64,000 nt of DNA, from assembly GCF_001761365.1 (NCBI RefSeq), contig NZ_CP017477.1, positions 3,745,315-3,809,314 of the forward strand, given 5' to 3'. The DNA comes from Polaribacter vadi (lineage in GTDB: Bacteria; Bacteroidota; Bacteroidia; Flavobacteriales; Flavobacteriaceae). The notes beneath the pieces are model-generated. The model was given only the letters and a program-made list of their open reading frames with translations. It was not told where the DNA came from and did not search any database. Each line of letters opens with the position of its first letter. The first letter of the stretch is position 1. The translations under genes and the position numbers were made by a program. This document shows, piece by piece, positions 1 through 8,927 of the stretch.

Positions 1-1311
1 TTATATAGAATCAGAAAATTTGAAAGCGATTCCACTTTATCTTTAAATAGTATCATCGCTTTAAATCCAAATGTTTTAAAAGAAGCAAGAGAAAAAGATA
101 AAAAGAAAGAAAACATTTCTGAATTTTCTATGTATGGAATGCCAGTTCTGTTAAAAGATAATATTAATACTAAAGAAATGGCAACAACAGCAGGAGCTGT
201 TGCTTTGCAAAAAAATGAGACTGAAAGTGATGCCTTTATTGTAGAAAAATTAAGGGAAAATGGTGCTTTAATTTTAGGAAAAGTAAACTTAAGTGAGTGG
301 GCTTATTTCTTCTGTTCTGGTTGTCCTTTAGGTTATTCTGCAATTGGTGGACAAACTTTAAATCCATATGGAAGAGCCGAATTTGAAACAGGAGGAAGTT
401 CAGCAGGAAGTGGAGTAGCAGTGGCTGCCAATTTTGCAGTAGTTGCAGTAGGTACAGAAACTTCTGGATCTATAACTTCACCTTCAAGTCAAAATTCTGT
501 GGTAGGTTTAAAACCAACAATTGGTGTGTTGAGTAGAAGTGGTATTGTGCCAATTTCTAGCACTTTAGATACTCCTGGACCTATGACAAAAAATGTAACA
601 GACAATGCTATTTTTATGAATGCAATGTTAGGTTTTGACAAAGCAGATAAAGCATCAAAAAAGATAGATGAAGATTATTTTCAAAATGGATTTCCAACAG
701 AGTTAGATGGCATAAAATTAGGTGTCTTAAGTTCTTTATTAACAGATTCTATTTATGCTTTAACTGTTGATAAATTAAGAAAAGTGGGTGCAGAAATTAT
801 TGAAATTACGCCTCCAGAAATTTCTTTTGATGGTTTTGTAACGTTGTTAAATATAGATATGAAGCACGATTTGCCAAGTTATTTAAAAAATAATGCAGAG
901 AAATCAATCTCTATAAAAAACGTGAATGATGTTGTTGAATTTAATAATAAAGATTCTTTAATAAGAGCACCTTATGGACAGCAATTATTTGATGGAATTG
1001 TAAACGATAAAACAACATTAACAGAATTAAAGGAAATTAAAAAGAATTTAAAAGCTGAAGCTGAAAAATATCTACAAGCCTTAAAAGATGAAAGTTTAGA
1101 TGCAATTTTATCGATAAATAACTATCATTCAGGAATTGCAGCAGTTTCATTTCATCCAACATTAACAGTGCCTATGGGTTATAAGAAATCTGGAGAGCCT
1201 GTAAGTTTAACTTTTATTGGAGTTCCTTTTTCTGAAAGGAAATTATTGGAAATTGGTTATGTTTTTGAACAATTAACCAGAGTTAGAAAGATGCCTAAAA
1301 ACTATCAATAG
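1..1311 (+). CDS. Amidase signature family protein, 5' end missing
   Basis: The reading frame is open from base 1, so the start lies outside the window; about 436 residues are visible. Upstream of the first internal ATG (130) the frame encodes [17 protein letters not shown], which matches the region preceding the amidase core in this family. The Ser-cisSer-Lys machinery is visible: the Lys lies in VLLKDNI, followed by the Gly/Ser-rich signature [13 protein letters not shown] and then GTETSGSI with the nucleophile region. The family hydrolyses amides. This copy resembles the stand-alone amidases rather than GatA, because it has no gatB/gatC neighbour and has a divergent C-terminus. Substrate and location cannot be given, since any signal peptide would be outside the window. 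The product ends at 1311, and rimO follows on the same strand with its own promoter. Confidence 0.85.
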   Translation, partial: LYRIRKFESDSTLSLNSIIALNPNVLKEAREKDKKKENISEFSMYGMPVLLKDNINTKEMATTAGAVALQKNETESDAFIVEKLRENGALILGKVNLSEWAYFFCSGCPLGYSAIGGQTLNPYGRAEFETGGSSAGSGVAVAANFAVVAVGTETSGSITSPSSQNSVVGLKPTIGVLSRSGIVPISSTLDTPGPMTKNVTDNAIFMNAMLGFDKADKASKKIDEDYFQNGFPTELDGIKLGVLSSLLTDSIYALTVDKLRKVGAEIIEITPPEISFDGFVTLLNIDMKHDLPSYLKNNAEKSISIKNVNDVVEFNNKDSLIRAPYGQQLFDGIVNDKTTLTELKEIKKNLKAEAEKYLQALKDESLDAILSINNYHSGIAAVSFHPTLTVPMGYKKSGEPVSLTFIGVPFSERKLLEIGYVFEQLTRVRKMPKNYQ

Positions 1312-1338
1312 AAATGGTAACAATCCTTAGAAAATGCC

Positions 1339-1346
1339 TATTTTTG
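1339..1346 (+). promoter_or_regulatory. Putative -7 promoter element of rimO
   Basis: TATTTTTG matches the Bacteroidota -7 consensus TAnnTTTG. It lies about 78 bp upstream of the rimO start and just after the amidase stop. No good TTTG is visible 19 bp upstream, so the assignment is moderate. Confidence 0.45.
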
Positions 1347-1385
1347 CACTCGTTTTAAAATTGAAGAAAGTTTAAAAATATTTAC

Positions 1386-1418
1386 TGCTAAAAGCTTATG
1401 GCTTAAAGCATAAAGTTG
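1386..1418. repeat. Short repetitive sequence in the rimO leader
   Basis: The leader contains AAGCTTATGGCTTAAAGC followed by ATAAAG. The TTATG and CATAA arms can pair around an 8-base loop. The AGCTTATGGCTTA wording resembles low-complexity intergenic repeats I recall from flavobacterial genomes. A function in rimO expression cannot be inferred. Confidence 0.35.
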
Positions 1419-1423
1419 AAAAT

Positions 1424-2779
1424 ATGCGTACAAAAACCATCAAACAAAATAAGATTAACGTTGTAACTTTAGGGTGCTCAAAAAACATTTACGATAGTGA
1501 GGTTTTAATGGGGCAATTAAAAGCCAATGGAAAAAATGTGGTGCACGAAGATGAAAATGATGATGGAAATATTGTCGTGATTAATACTTGTGGCTTTATA
1601 GGTAAAGCAAAAGAGGAATCTATTGATACTATTTTGCATTATGCACAAAGAAAAGAAGCTGGTGAAATTGATAAAGTTTTTGTTTCTGGTTGTTTAAGTG
1701 AACGTTATAAACCAGATTTAGAAAGAGAAATTCCAAATGTAGATCAATATTTTGGGACACACGATTTACCAAATTTATTAAAAGTTTTAGAAGCAGATTA
1801 TAAACACGAATTAATTGGAGAACGTTTAACAACCACTCCAAAACATTATGCATACTTAAAAATTGCAGAAGGTTGTGATAGACCTTGTTCTTTTTGCGCA
1901 ATTCCTTTAATGCGTGGAAAACATAGATCTACACCCATTGAAGATATTGTTATAGAAGCAACAAAATTAGCAGAAAAAGGTATTAAAGAAATTATGCTAA
2001 TTGCGCAAGATTTAACGTATTATGGTTTAGATATCTACAAAAAAAGAGCTTTAGCACAATTATTAGAAGCGTTGGCAAAAGTAGAGGGAATTGAATGGAT
2101 TAGAATGCATTATGCGTTTCCAACTGGTTTCCCAATGGATGTTTTAGATGTCATGAAACGTGAGCCAAAAGTGTGTAATTACTTAGATATTCCTTTACAA
2201 CATATCAATACTGAGTTGCTAAAGTCGATGAAAAGAGGAACAACACACGAAAAAACAACGGCTTTAATTCATAAATTTAGAGAAGCTGTGCCAGAAATGG
2301 CAATTAGAACCACGTTAATTGTTGGTTATCCAGGAGAAACAGAAGAAATGTTTCAAGAATTAAAAGATTGGGTAGAGGAAATGCGTTTTGAAAGATTGGG
2401 TGCTTTTGAATATTCTCATGAAGAAAATACAGGTGCCTATGTTTTAGAAGATGATGTGCCTGCAGAAGTAAAGTTTAAAAGAGTTAATGAAATTATGGAA
2501 GTTCAGTCTCAAATTTCTTGGGAATTGAATCAACAAAAAATAGGAAAAACTTTTAAATGTTTATTTGATAGAAAAGATGGCGAATATTTTTATGGACGTA
2601 CAGAATCTGATTCACCAGATGTTGATAACGATGTTTTGGTAGATGCTAAAGAGCATTATATTAAAATCGGTGAATTTATAGATGTAAAAATTCACGAAGC
2701 TGGAGATTATGATTTATATGGAACTCCTGTTAAAAAACAAGAAAAGCCAGTTCCTTTGCATCAGAAAAAAAGCAAATAA
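1424..2779 (+). CDS. rimO: Ribosomal protein S12 methylthiotransferase RimO
   Basis: This is a radical-SAM enzyme that methylthiolates an Asp of ribosomal protein S12 (Asp88/89 in E. coli numbering) in the cytoplasm. The N-terminal UPF0004 domain supplies three cluster ligands: Cys18 in TLGCSKN, Cys56 in NTCGFI and Cys90 in SGCLSERY. The radical-SAM cluster motif CDRPCSFC gives Cys151, Cys155 and Cys158. A TRAM-like domain ends the protein. The LGCSKN and SGCLSERY forms are typical of RimO rather than MiaB, and the 451-residue length is near the family norm. The ATG at 1424 is supported by the short distance to the first Cys motif. The gene is followed by a strong hairpin at 2795 and converges on the M14 peptidase gene. 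Confidence 0.95.
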   Translation: MRTKTIKQNKINVVTLGCSKNIYDSEVLMGQLKANGKNVVHEDENDDGNIVVINTCGFIGKAKEESIDTILHYAQRKEAGEIDKVFVSGCLSERYKPDLEREIPNVDQYFGTHDLPNLLKVLEADYKHELIGERLTTTPKHYAYLKIAEGCDRPCSFCAIPLMRGKHRSTPIEDIVIEATKLAEKGIKEIMLIAQDLTYYGLDIYKKRALAQLLEALAKVEGIEWIRMHYAFPTGFPMDVLDVMKREPKVCNYLDIPLQHINTELLKSMKRGTTHEKTTALIHKFREAVPEMAIRTTLIVGYPGETEEMFQELKDWVEEMRFERLGAFEYSHEENTGAYVLEDDVPAEVKFKRVNEIMEVQSQISWELNQQKIGKTFKCLFDRKDGEYFYGRTESDSPDVDNDVLVDAKEHYIKIGEFIDVKIHEAGDYDLYGTPVKKQEKPVPLHQKKSK

Positions 2780-2794
2780 TTTTAAAAAAGCTAT

Positions 2795-2834
2795 AAACAA
2801 CAAATCCTCTTCAATTGAAGAGGATTTGTTGTTT
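2795..2834. terminator. Bidirectional terminator between rimO and M14 peptidase gene
   Basis: A long perfect inverted repeat has arms AAACAACAAATCCTC and GAGGATTTGTTGTTT around a short centre. It lies between two convergent genes and can act in both directions. Confidence 0.85.
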
Positions 2835-2840
2835 AAGAAA

Positions 2841-2873
2841 AGACCTGACAGGTTTTAAAAACCTGTCAGGTCT
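2841..2873. repeat. 33-bp palindromic dispersed repeat, family R2, copy 1
   Basis: A near-perfect palindrome with arms AGACCTGACAGGTTTT and AAAACCTGTCAGGTCT. A second copy with the same arms lies at 26357-26389. It sits directly after the convergent terminator and touches the 3' end of the M14 peptidase gene region. Confidence 0.9.
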
Positions 2874-2879
2874 AAAAAA

Positions 2880-5357
2880 TTATTTCAATTGATCAGAATT
2901 CAAAAGAAAAACGGCATTGGCTAAAAATAACTTTCCATTTTCCCAAAAAGATCTGAATAACGGATTATCTACCATATAAATTATGCTTCCTCTTCCTTTT
3001 TGTTCTTCGCCAAATAGTAAAGAATCTGGGATGTTTTTTATAGCTTCGCTTCCTGCATAACCAGAAATATTCTTAGAATTTTTATCAAAATAAGCAACAT
3101 TTATGCCATCATTTAAATAATTATAAGAAGTACCACCTAGTTTTAAAGAGAAATATTCATCTGTATAACCAAACCCTAAAGGATGTGTATTGTCTACTTT
3201 ACTTTTAAAAATTGCACCTGTAATTAAGTTTTTTACACTTTCTCTTTCCTGTTCTGCATAAGGAGTTAAGTTTGGAGATTTTTCCTCTTCTTCAGCTGTT
3301 TTTTTCTTTGTTAGAGCAAAACCTTTTTTATCAGCAAAACTATTTAAAGCGCTTCCAATGGCAATTAAAGTACCTCCAGAACTTACAAAAGTCGATAATT
3401 TATCTAACGTGCTTTTGTTTAAAATACGACTGTAATATCCATTAGGTAAGATGATTACATCATATTTAGAGAAATTTACATTGCTAAAATAATCTGAATC
3501 TAAAATGGTTAAAGGATACTGTAGTTCAGTTTCAAAAAAGTGCCAGATTTCCCCAAAACTTAACGAAGAAGTTCCTTTACCAGAAAGCAAAGCTACTTTT
3601 TGTTTGTTGATTGGTTTTACAGCATACGAACCAAAATCTACACCAGTATCAGAAAAACCAGTTGAAGTTGTTGTTAATTGACGCTTATTTTTGTCAGCAA
3701 TTTTGATCAAATTTTCATCAAAATCTTTATTTCTGTTATCATTTCTTAAAATGATTAAAGTTCCTCTGTCAAAAGATTTTCCGTTTGTAGAAAAAGGTTT
3801 TTCAGAAAAACGAGGGACAATATTATTTTTTAATAAATCGCCTAAAAAAGTAGCGTCTTCTAAACTATTCCATTTAGCAATGTACGCATACGCATTTTTA
3901 TCAACAGAATTTATAGCATTTTTTGTTGATGATTTTGTTGAAGAACTTACTATACTTTTACTTGCAACAGCTTTAAAACCATGAGCATATGGCAAAGACC
4001 AAGCAGTAATGTCATAGGTTAAAGAGTCTGCTAATTTTGCAGAAGGCTCAAATAAAACATTCACCATTTTTCCTTTTGGTTGCTTGGTATGAATCACCAA
4101 ATCACCTTGAGATGTTATGAATTTTTCATCATTTTGGTTGTTAAAGTTGTAGCCTTTTACAGATCCATTTGTAGCATATTCATAGTTGATTTCGTGTGTG
4201 TCTAATAATTTTTTAAGACGATTGGTTTTGTCTTGATTTTCATTTTTTAGCACAAAACTTTTATAAGCTACATTGTCATTATTAAAGAATTTTTTGAATT
4301 CAGTATTTAATTTCTCAGCATTTTGAGAAGCAATTTCTACAGTAGACAATCCTGTAGTTTTATGATGAATTGCTCTGTCTTTTAATGTTAAAATTTCACC
4401 TTCATTGGTGTTTATACCTAAACCAGCCATTCCATGACCTGCTTGTTCGTACGTCATTCCAATGGCGCCCATAAAAGTTGGGTAGGTGTCTCCATAACTT
4501 GGGTATAACAAATCGAAACTTTCTTTTGTAAAATATAACCAACCTTCTTTATCGAAATATTTTGCGTGATTTTTACCAATTTCAGTCTGAAAATCACGTT
4601 GCCAAGTGGTAATAATTTCATGAAAAGGTTCTGCAGCTGGCGCAAAATAATAAGGATTATTAATATACTGTTCATGGAAATCTACATGAATATGTGGCAT
4701 CCATTTATTGTAAATTTTAATTCTTTGTTGGCTTTCTAATTGAGTTGCCCAAGCCCAATCTCTATTCAAATCGAATAAATAATGGTTTGGTCTTCCTCCA
4801 GGCCAAGGTTCATTGTGCTCTTTTGCGTCTTGAGTAACATCAAAAGGTGTACTTTTTACTTGATTGTACCAATTTACATATCTGTCTCTCCCATCAGGAT
4901 TTATACAAGGATCTATAATTACAAGGGTGTTTTCTAACCACGCTTTTTTGGTGGTTACTAAATCGTAAAGTGTTAACATGGATGCTTCTGTGCTAGAGGC
5001 TTCATTTCCATGCACATTATAACTCAACCAAACAATCGCTTTTTTTCCTGGATTACCAGTTTCAGTTCCTGTTTGAGAAAGATTTCCCTTTCTAATATCT
5101 TCTAAATTATTGATGTTTTCTTGTGATGAAATATAGGAAACATATAAAGGTCTGTTTTCATTAGTTTCGCCATATTTTTCTAGTTGTACGTTTGATAAAG
5201 TATTGCTAACGTATTTAAAATAATCGACAACTTTATGATGTCTTGTAAATCGAGAACCAATTTCGTAACCCAAAAACTCTGATGGAGATTGAATTGTTTG
5301 CGAAAAAACAGATCCGATTGTTAAATAAGAAAGAAGTAAAATAGCTTTAAATTTCAT
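2880..5357 (-). CDS. Secreted M14 family zinc carboxypeptidase
   Basis: An 825-residue exported peptidase. Residues 1-20 form a signal peptide ending near GSVFSQ. The M14 zinc-site motif appears as HGNE (His116, Glu119), with a further His in HVDFHEQ (about 224-230). INPDGRDRY, LFDLNRDWAW and the late TYEQ segment are also typical of the large Bacteroidota M14 proteins. The C-terminal part (about 600-720) has an alternating strand/helix pattern with YDVIILPNGYYS and GGTLIAIG. It resembles a glutamine-amidotransferase-like fold found attached to these peptidases, possibly non-catalytic. The gene is monocistronic, with a convergent neighbour. Its likely role is periplasmic or extracellular peptide degradation; the substrate is unknown. 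Confidence 0.9.
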   Translation of the reverse strand: MKFKAILLLSYLTIGSVFSQTIQSPSEFLGYEIGSRFTRHHKVVDYFKYVSNTLSNVQLEKYGETNENRPLYVSYISSQENINNLEDIRKGNLSQTGTETGNPGKKAIVWLSYNVHGNEASSTEASMLTLYDLVTTKKAWLENTLVIIDPCINPDGRDRYVNWYNQVKSTPFDVTQDAKEHNEPWPGGRPNHYLFDLNRDWAWATQLESQQRIKIYNKWMPHIHVDFHEQYINNPYYFAPAAEPFHEIITTWQRDFQTEIGKNHAKYFDKEGWLYFTKESFDLLYPSYGDTYPTFMGAIGMTYEQAGHGMAGLGINTNEGEILTLKDRAIHHKTTGLSTVEIASQNAEKLNTEFKKFFNNDNVAYKSFVLKNENQDKTNRLKKLLDTHEINYEYATNGSVKGYNFNNQNDEKFITSQGDLVIHTKQPKGKMVNVLFEPSAKLADSLTYDITAWSLPYAHGFKAVASKSIVSSSTKSSTKNAINSVDKNAYAYIAKWNSLEDATFLGDLLKNNIVPRFSEKPFSTNGKSFDRGTLIILRNDNRNKDFDENLIKIADKNKRQLTTTSTGFSDTGVDFGSYAVKPINKQKVALLSGKGTSSLSFGEIWHFFETELQYPLTILDSDYFSNVNFSKYDVIILPNGYYSRILNKSTLDKLSTFVSSGGTLIAIGSALNSFADKKGFALTKKKTAEEEEKSPNLTPYAEQERESVKNLITGAIFKSKVDNTHPLGFGYTDEYFSLKLGGTSYNYLNDGINVAYFDKNSKNISGYAGSEAIKNIPDSLLFGEEQKGRGSIIYMVDNPLFRSFWENGKLFLANAVFLLNSDQLK

Positions 5358-5510
5358 AAAAAAGTTGTTTGATAATCATCAAAAATAAGCAATAAATTTT
5401 ATTCTTTGGGAAGAGAATTAAAGTAACAAGTTAAAAATATGTTAGATTGATTTACATTTTTTAAGTTCGCATAAAATAGTTGTATTTTTATCGAAAATTA
5501 AACAAACTAC

Positions 5511-5564
5511 ATGAACGCTAATTCAGATTCAGATTGTTGTAAAAAAAGTGTTATTAATTTATGA
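5511..5564 (+). CDS. Short upstream ORF overlapping the bshC start (possible leader peptide)
   Basis: The frame ATG...TGA encodes the 17-residue peptide MNANSDSDCCKKSVINL. Its TGA overlaps the bshC ATG in an ATGA arrangement (5561-5564), the usual geometry for translational coupling. The peptide has adjacent cysteines, and the next gene makes a Cys-containing thiol, so a Cys-responsive leader is conceivable. This is inference only: so short a frame can occur by chance, and no attenuator hairpin is evident. Confidence 0.4.
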   Translation: MNANSDSDCCKKSVINL

Positions 5565-7153
5565 AAATAACACAAATAACATTCAAAAAAACAGGATTTT
5601 TCTCTAAAACAATGATAGATTATTTAGAGAAAAATGAACATATAACTTCATTTTATCACAATTTTCCGGACATTAATGGTTTTCATAATCAGATTGAAGA
5701 AAAGAAAAACTCTTTTCGTTTACAATCGAGACTTGTTTTGGTTGATGCATTAAAAAATCAATATAAAAGTTTTGATACATCAACAAAAACGGACCAAAAT
5801 ATAGACCTTTTAAAACAACAAAATACATTTACTGTTACCACTGGTCATCAACTAAATTTATTTACTGGCCCTTTATATTTTTTGTATAAAATTATTTCTA
5901 CGATTAATTTAGCTGAAGAATTATCGGAAAAATTTCCAGAAGAAAATTTTGTGCCAATTTATTGGATGGCAACTGAAGATCATGATTTTGATGAGATTAA
6001 TTATTTTAATTTTGATGGCAAAAAAGTAAGTTGGAACAGAAAAGATGGTGGAGCAGTTGGTAGATTTTCAACAGAAGGTTTGGACGATGTTTTTGAGGTT
6101 TTTTCGGATCATTTAGGGAATTCTAAAAATGCAGATTATTTAAAAAATCTTTTTTCTCAAGGATATTTAAAACACAATAATTTAGCAGATGCCACACGTT
6201 TTATTGCCAACGAATTGTTTAAAGAATATGGTTTGGTAATTGTTGATGGTGATGATAAAAATTTAAAACAATTATTTACCCCTTTTGTAAAAGACGAATT
6301 AGAAAACGAAACTTCTTTTGCAGTAGTATCAAAAACAATTGCAGAACTTGAAAAAAACTATCCAATTCAAGTAAATCCAAGAGAAATTAATTTGTTTTAT
6401 TTGGGTGATGACTTTAGAGAACGCATTGTTTTTGAAGATAATTTATATAAAGTAAACAATACAGCAATTACGTTTACAAAAGCGAAAATTTTAAAAGAAG
6501 TAGATAAAAATCCGCTAGCTTTTTCTCCAAACGTTATTATGAGACCTTTGTTTCAAGAAGTTATTTTACCAAACCTTTGTTATATTGGAGGAGGAGGAGA
6601 AATGGCTTATTGGTTGGAGTTAAAAGATTATTTTGAACATGTAAAAGTTCCTTTTCCTATTTTATTATTAAGAAATTCTGTGCAAATAATTTCAGAAAAA
6701 CAAGCTGGGAAATTAGAAAAACTAACTATTTCTAATGAAGAAATTTTCTTAAATCAGTTTGAATTATTATCACAAAAAGTAATTGCAAATTCTGATTTGG
6801 AAATTAGTTTTAAAGATAAAAAGCAATTTTTACAACAACAATTTGCGGAGTTAAAAGAAGTTGCTAAAAAAACAGATGTTACTTTCATCAATGCTGTAAA
6901 CGCACAAGAAAGAAAACAAATAAAAGGTTTAGAGAATCTTGAAAAACGTTTGTTAAAAGCTGAAAAGAAAAGGCAAAAAGATTTAGTAGATAGAATTACA
7001 ATCATTCAAAATGAACTGTTGCCAAATGAATCTCTAGAAGAGCGTCAACGAAATTTCTCTGAGTTTTATTTAGCATATGGAAATAGTTTTATCATCAATT
7101 TAAAAGAAGCTTTAAAACCATTGGAGTTGGAATTTACTATTTTGGAATTGTAG
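5561..7153 (+). CDS. bshC: BshC, putative cysteine-adding enzyme of bacillithiol synthesis
   Basis: BshC is thought to add cysteine to glucosaminyl-malate in the last step of bacillithiol formation in the cytoplasm. Family landmarks are the N-terminal segment, TTGHQLNLFTGPLYFLYKI near residue 90, PIYWMATEDHDFDEI near 130, the glycine stretch YIGGGGEMAYW near 345, and LLRNSVQII. The C-terminal third (about 380-510) is a Lys/Glu-rich coiled coil, as in other BshC proteins. The 530-residue length fits Bacteroidota members. bshA and bshB are not in the window. The start is the ATG overlapped by the stop of a 17-codon upstream frame, so the two may be translationally coupled. Confidence 0.93.
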   Translation: MKITQITFKKTGFFSKTMIDYLEKNEHITSFYHNFPDINGFHNQIEEKKNSFRLQSRLVLVDALKNQYKSFDTSTKTDQNIDLLKQQNTFTVTTGHQLNLFTGPLYFLYKIISTINLAEELSEKFPEENFVPIYWMATEDHDFDEINYFNFDGKKVSWNRKDGGAVGRFSTEGLDDVFEVFSDHLGNSKNADYLKNLFSQGYLKHNNLADATRFIANELFKEYGLVIVDGDDKNLKQLFTPFVKDELENETSFAVVSKTIAELEKNYPIQVNPREINLFYLGDDFRERIVFEDNLYKVNNTAITFTKAKILKEVDKNPLAFSPNVIMRPLFQEVILPNLCYIGGGGEMAYWLELKDYFEHVKVPFPILLLRNSVQIISEKQAGKLEKLTISNEEIFLNQFELLSQKVIANSDLEISFKDKKQFLQQQFAELKEVAKKTDVTFINAVNAQERKQIKGLENLEKRLLKAEKKRQKDLVDRITIIQNELLPNESLEERQRNFSEFYLAYGNSFIINLKEALKPLELEFTILEL

Positions 7154-7172
7154 ATTTTAAATTTTTAGAAAT

Positions 7173-7228
7173 GTCTCCTCAAGCACAGTCGAGAGCTCAT
7201 TTTATAATTTTCGACTGCGCTTAAACTC
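7173..7228. repeat. Dispersed inverted repeat, family R3, copy 1
   Basis: The segment starts GTCTCCTCAAGCACAGTCGA and ends with TTTCGACTGCGCTTAAAC, so the arms AAGCACAGTCGA and TCGACTGCGCTT pair with one mismatch. A related copy lies at 44754-44812. It occupies most of the bshC-rlmF gap. Confidence 0.8.
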
Positions 7229-7240
7229 ACACAACTTATA

Positions 7241-8095
7241 ATGAAAGAAAAAGGACTTCACCCAAAAAATAAGTTTGATAAAGGATACAATTTTGATGAA
7301 TTAATTAAAGTAAATCCGAAGTTAAAGCCATTTGTTGCAACGAATAAATACGATTCAGTTACAATTGACTTTTCGAATCCTGAAGCCGTAAAAGAACTCA
7401 ATAAAGCATTGTTGTTTACTTATGATGCAATTTCGGTTTGGGATTTTCCTGACGCTAATTTATGTCCTCCAATTCCTGGAAGGTTAGATTATATTCATCA
7501 TTTAAATGATTTAATTTCATCCGAAGAAAATATAAAAATTTTGGATATTGGTACAGGAGCAACGTGTATTTATCCACTTTTAGGAGTTGCAGAATACCAT
7601 TGGGATTTTGTGGCAACAGACATCGATTTAGATTCTTTAGATACTGCTCAAGATATAATTTACGATAATAAACTGGAGTCTAAAATAGAATTACGACAAC
7701 AATTAGATGAACAACAAATTTTAAAAGGAATTTTAAAGGATGAAGATTCATTTTCGGCGACTATTTGCAATCCGCCTTTTTACAAATCTGCTGAAGAAGC
7801 GCAAGGAGCAAACAAACGTAAAAACAGAAATTTAGGAAATAATGCTGTGAGAAATTTCTCTGGAAACAACAACGAACTTTGGTATGTTGGAGGAGAGAAG
7901 GCTTTTTTACACAATTATTTGTACGAAAGTTCTTTATTTAAAGAAAAAAGTAACTGGTTTACAAGCTTAGTTTCTAAAAAGGAAAACGTAGAAAGTTTAG
8001 AGAAATCGTCTAAAAAATTAGGTGTAAAGGAGTTTAAAGTTATTCCAATGAGTCAAGGAAACAAAGTTACTAGAATTGTTTGTTGGAGATTTTAG
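7241..8095 (+). CDS. rlmF: 23S rRNA (adenine(1618)-N(6))-methyltransferase RlmF
   Basis: RlmF methylates N6 of A1618 in 23S rRNA. The N-terminus KGLHPKNKFDKGYNFDELI is characteristic of the family and sets the start at the ATG at 7241. The SAM-binding glycine motif ILDIGTGATCIYPLL lies near residues 103-117. The amino-methyltransferase motif is ICNPPFYKSAEEAQ (about 177-190). The 284-residue length is slightly short of the E. coli protein (308). The gene is preceded by an R3 repeat. It is a single cytoplasmic housekeeping enzyme with no functional partner next to it. Confidence 0.93.
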   Translation: MKEKGLHPKNKFDKGYNFDELIKVNPKLKPFVATNKYDSVTIDFSNPEAVKELNKALLFTYDAISVWDFPDANLCPPIPGRLDYIHHLNDLISSEENIKILDIGTGATCIYPLLGVAEYHWDFVATDIDLDSLDTAQDIIYDNKLESKIELRQQLDEQQILKGILKDEDSFSATICNPPFYKSAEEAQGANKRKNRNLGNNAVRNFSGNNNELWYVGGEKAFLHNYLYESSLFKEKSNWFTSLVSKKENVESLEKSSKKLGVKEFKVIPMSQGNKVTRIVCWRF

Positions 8096-8176
8096 TTAGC
8101 AGTTTTATGTGTTCAGATATTAGCTTTCATTTGACTGAATTATGAGCTTAAAAACTGTAGAATTTGTGTTTTTTTC

Positions 8177-8779
8177 TTAATTAAAAACAACATCGTTTAT
8201 TTTATACTTTTTGCAGATAAAATGCAAGATAGTATAAACCAACATGTGCACAAAAACCAAGCAAATAAAAGCATATAAAGGAACACCAAAAATTTGATAA
8301 GGCCAATAATAAGTCCAAACGCCTAAATAAATAGTAACTATTTCACCAAAAGCTGGTAGAATAAGTGCTAAAATAATGGCTAAAATAATTTTATTTTTTT
8401 GTGATTGATGTTGTAAAAGAGGAATCAATTTTCCTTCTAATTTATACAAATAATGGAAAGCCAGCATCCAAGCAAAAGGAACCCAGAAAGGAATAGCTCT
8501 GTTTACTTGATGATATTCCCAATAACCGTTTGCAACTCCCCAAGTTTCACCAACAATGCCACCAAAACCAGTTAAAAGCATACCCACTATCAGAAGATAA
8601 TTTTTATTAGTTTTAGGTTTTAGAATGTCTTTATAAATATTATGAATTATTTTTAGGATTAAAATTCCTGCAATTATAGCATCATATTTTTTTAAAACGC
8701 CTATTAAAACTCCAGCAATAATCAATTTTATAACTGCTTTTGTAATTTCTGTAAAGAATTTTTTCTTGTTGAGAATCAA
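8177..8779 (-). CDS. Uncharacterised multipass membrane protein with an internal repeat
   Basis: A 200-residue integral membrane protein with about six hydrophobic segments. I do not recognise the family with confidence. The motif GE-x6-G-x-W-x-Y occurs twice with identical spacing: GETWGVANGYWEY at residues 77-89 and GEIVTIYLGVWTY at 145-157, each followed by a hydrophobic helix beginning IPFW or GVPL. This suggests an internal duplication with two pseudo-symmetric halves; the paired Glu residues would be near the membrane. It vaguely resembles bacterial carotenoid-associated membrane proteins, but not enough to name. The start is a TTG at 8779: an in-frame TAA lies just upstream and no ATG is available nearby. 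A -7 promoter element ends about 20 bp upstream. Confidence 0.75.
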   Translation of the reverse strand: MILNKKKFFTEITKAVIKLIIAGVLIGVLKKYDAIIAGILILKIIHNIYKDILKPKTNKNYLLIVGMLLTGFGGIVGETWGVANGYWEYHQVNRAIPFWVPFAWMLAFHYLYKLEGKLIPLLQHQSQKNKIILAIILALILPAFGEIVTIYLGVWTYYWPYQIFGVPLYAFICLVFVHMLVYTILHFICKKYKINDVVFN

Positions 8780-8799
8780 TTTTTATGGTTTCTTTTTGG

Positions 8800-8807
8800 C
8801 AAAAATA
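8800..8807 (-). promoter_or_regulatory. Putative -7 promoter element of the membrane protein gene
   Basis: On the minus strand this reads TATTTTTG, matching TAnnTTTG, 20 bp before the TTG start at 8779. The short distance supports the TTG start. Confidence 0.45.
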
Positions 8808-8901
8808 AGACTCTGAAATTTGTTATCCATTTTATTTTTTAAAAAAACTAAATCAGTTAAAGATTATTTTATATGGTTTCATCAAAATCATTTTTGAAAC
8901 T

Positions 8902-8909
8902 TAAATTTG
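8902..8909 (+). promoter_or_regulatory. Putative -7 promoter element of the AsmA-like gene
   Basis: TAAATTTG matches TAnnTTTG and ends 18 bp before the ATG at 8928. A TTTC lies 21 bp upstream as a weak -33 element. It argues against starting translation at the TTG inside it. Confidence 0.5.
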
Positions 8910-8927
8910 TTTAGAAGATTTAAAGCT

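Noticed and set aside
1629..1901. Antisense frames inside rimO, bshC, GH92, carB and other genes
   Set aside because: They lie wholly within strongly supported genes, have skewed composition (for example His/Gln or Leu/Asn runs) and lack family motifs.
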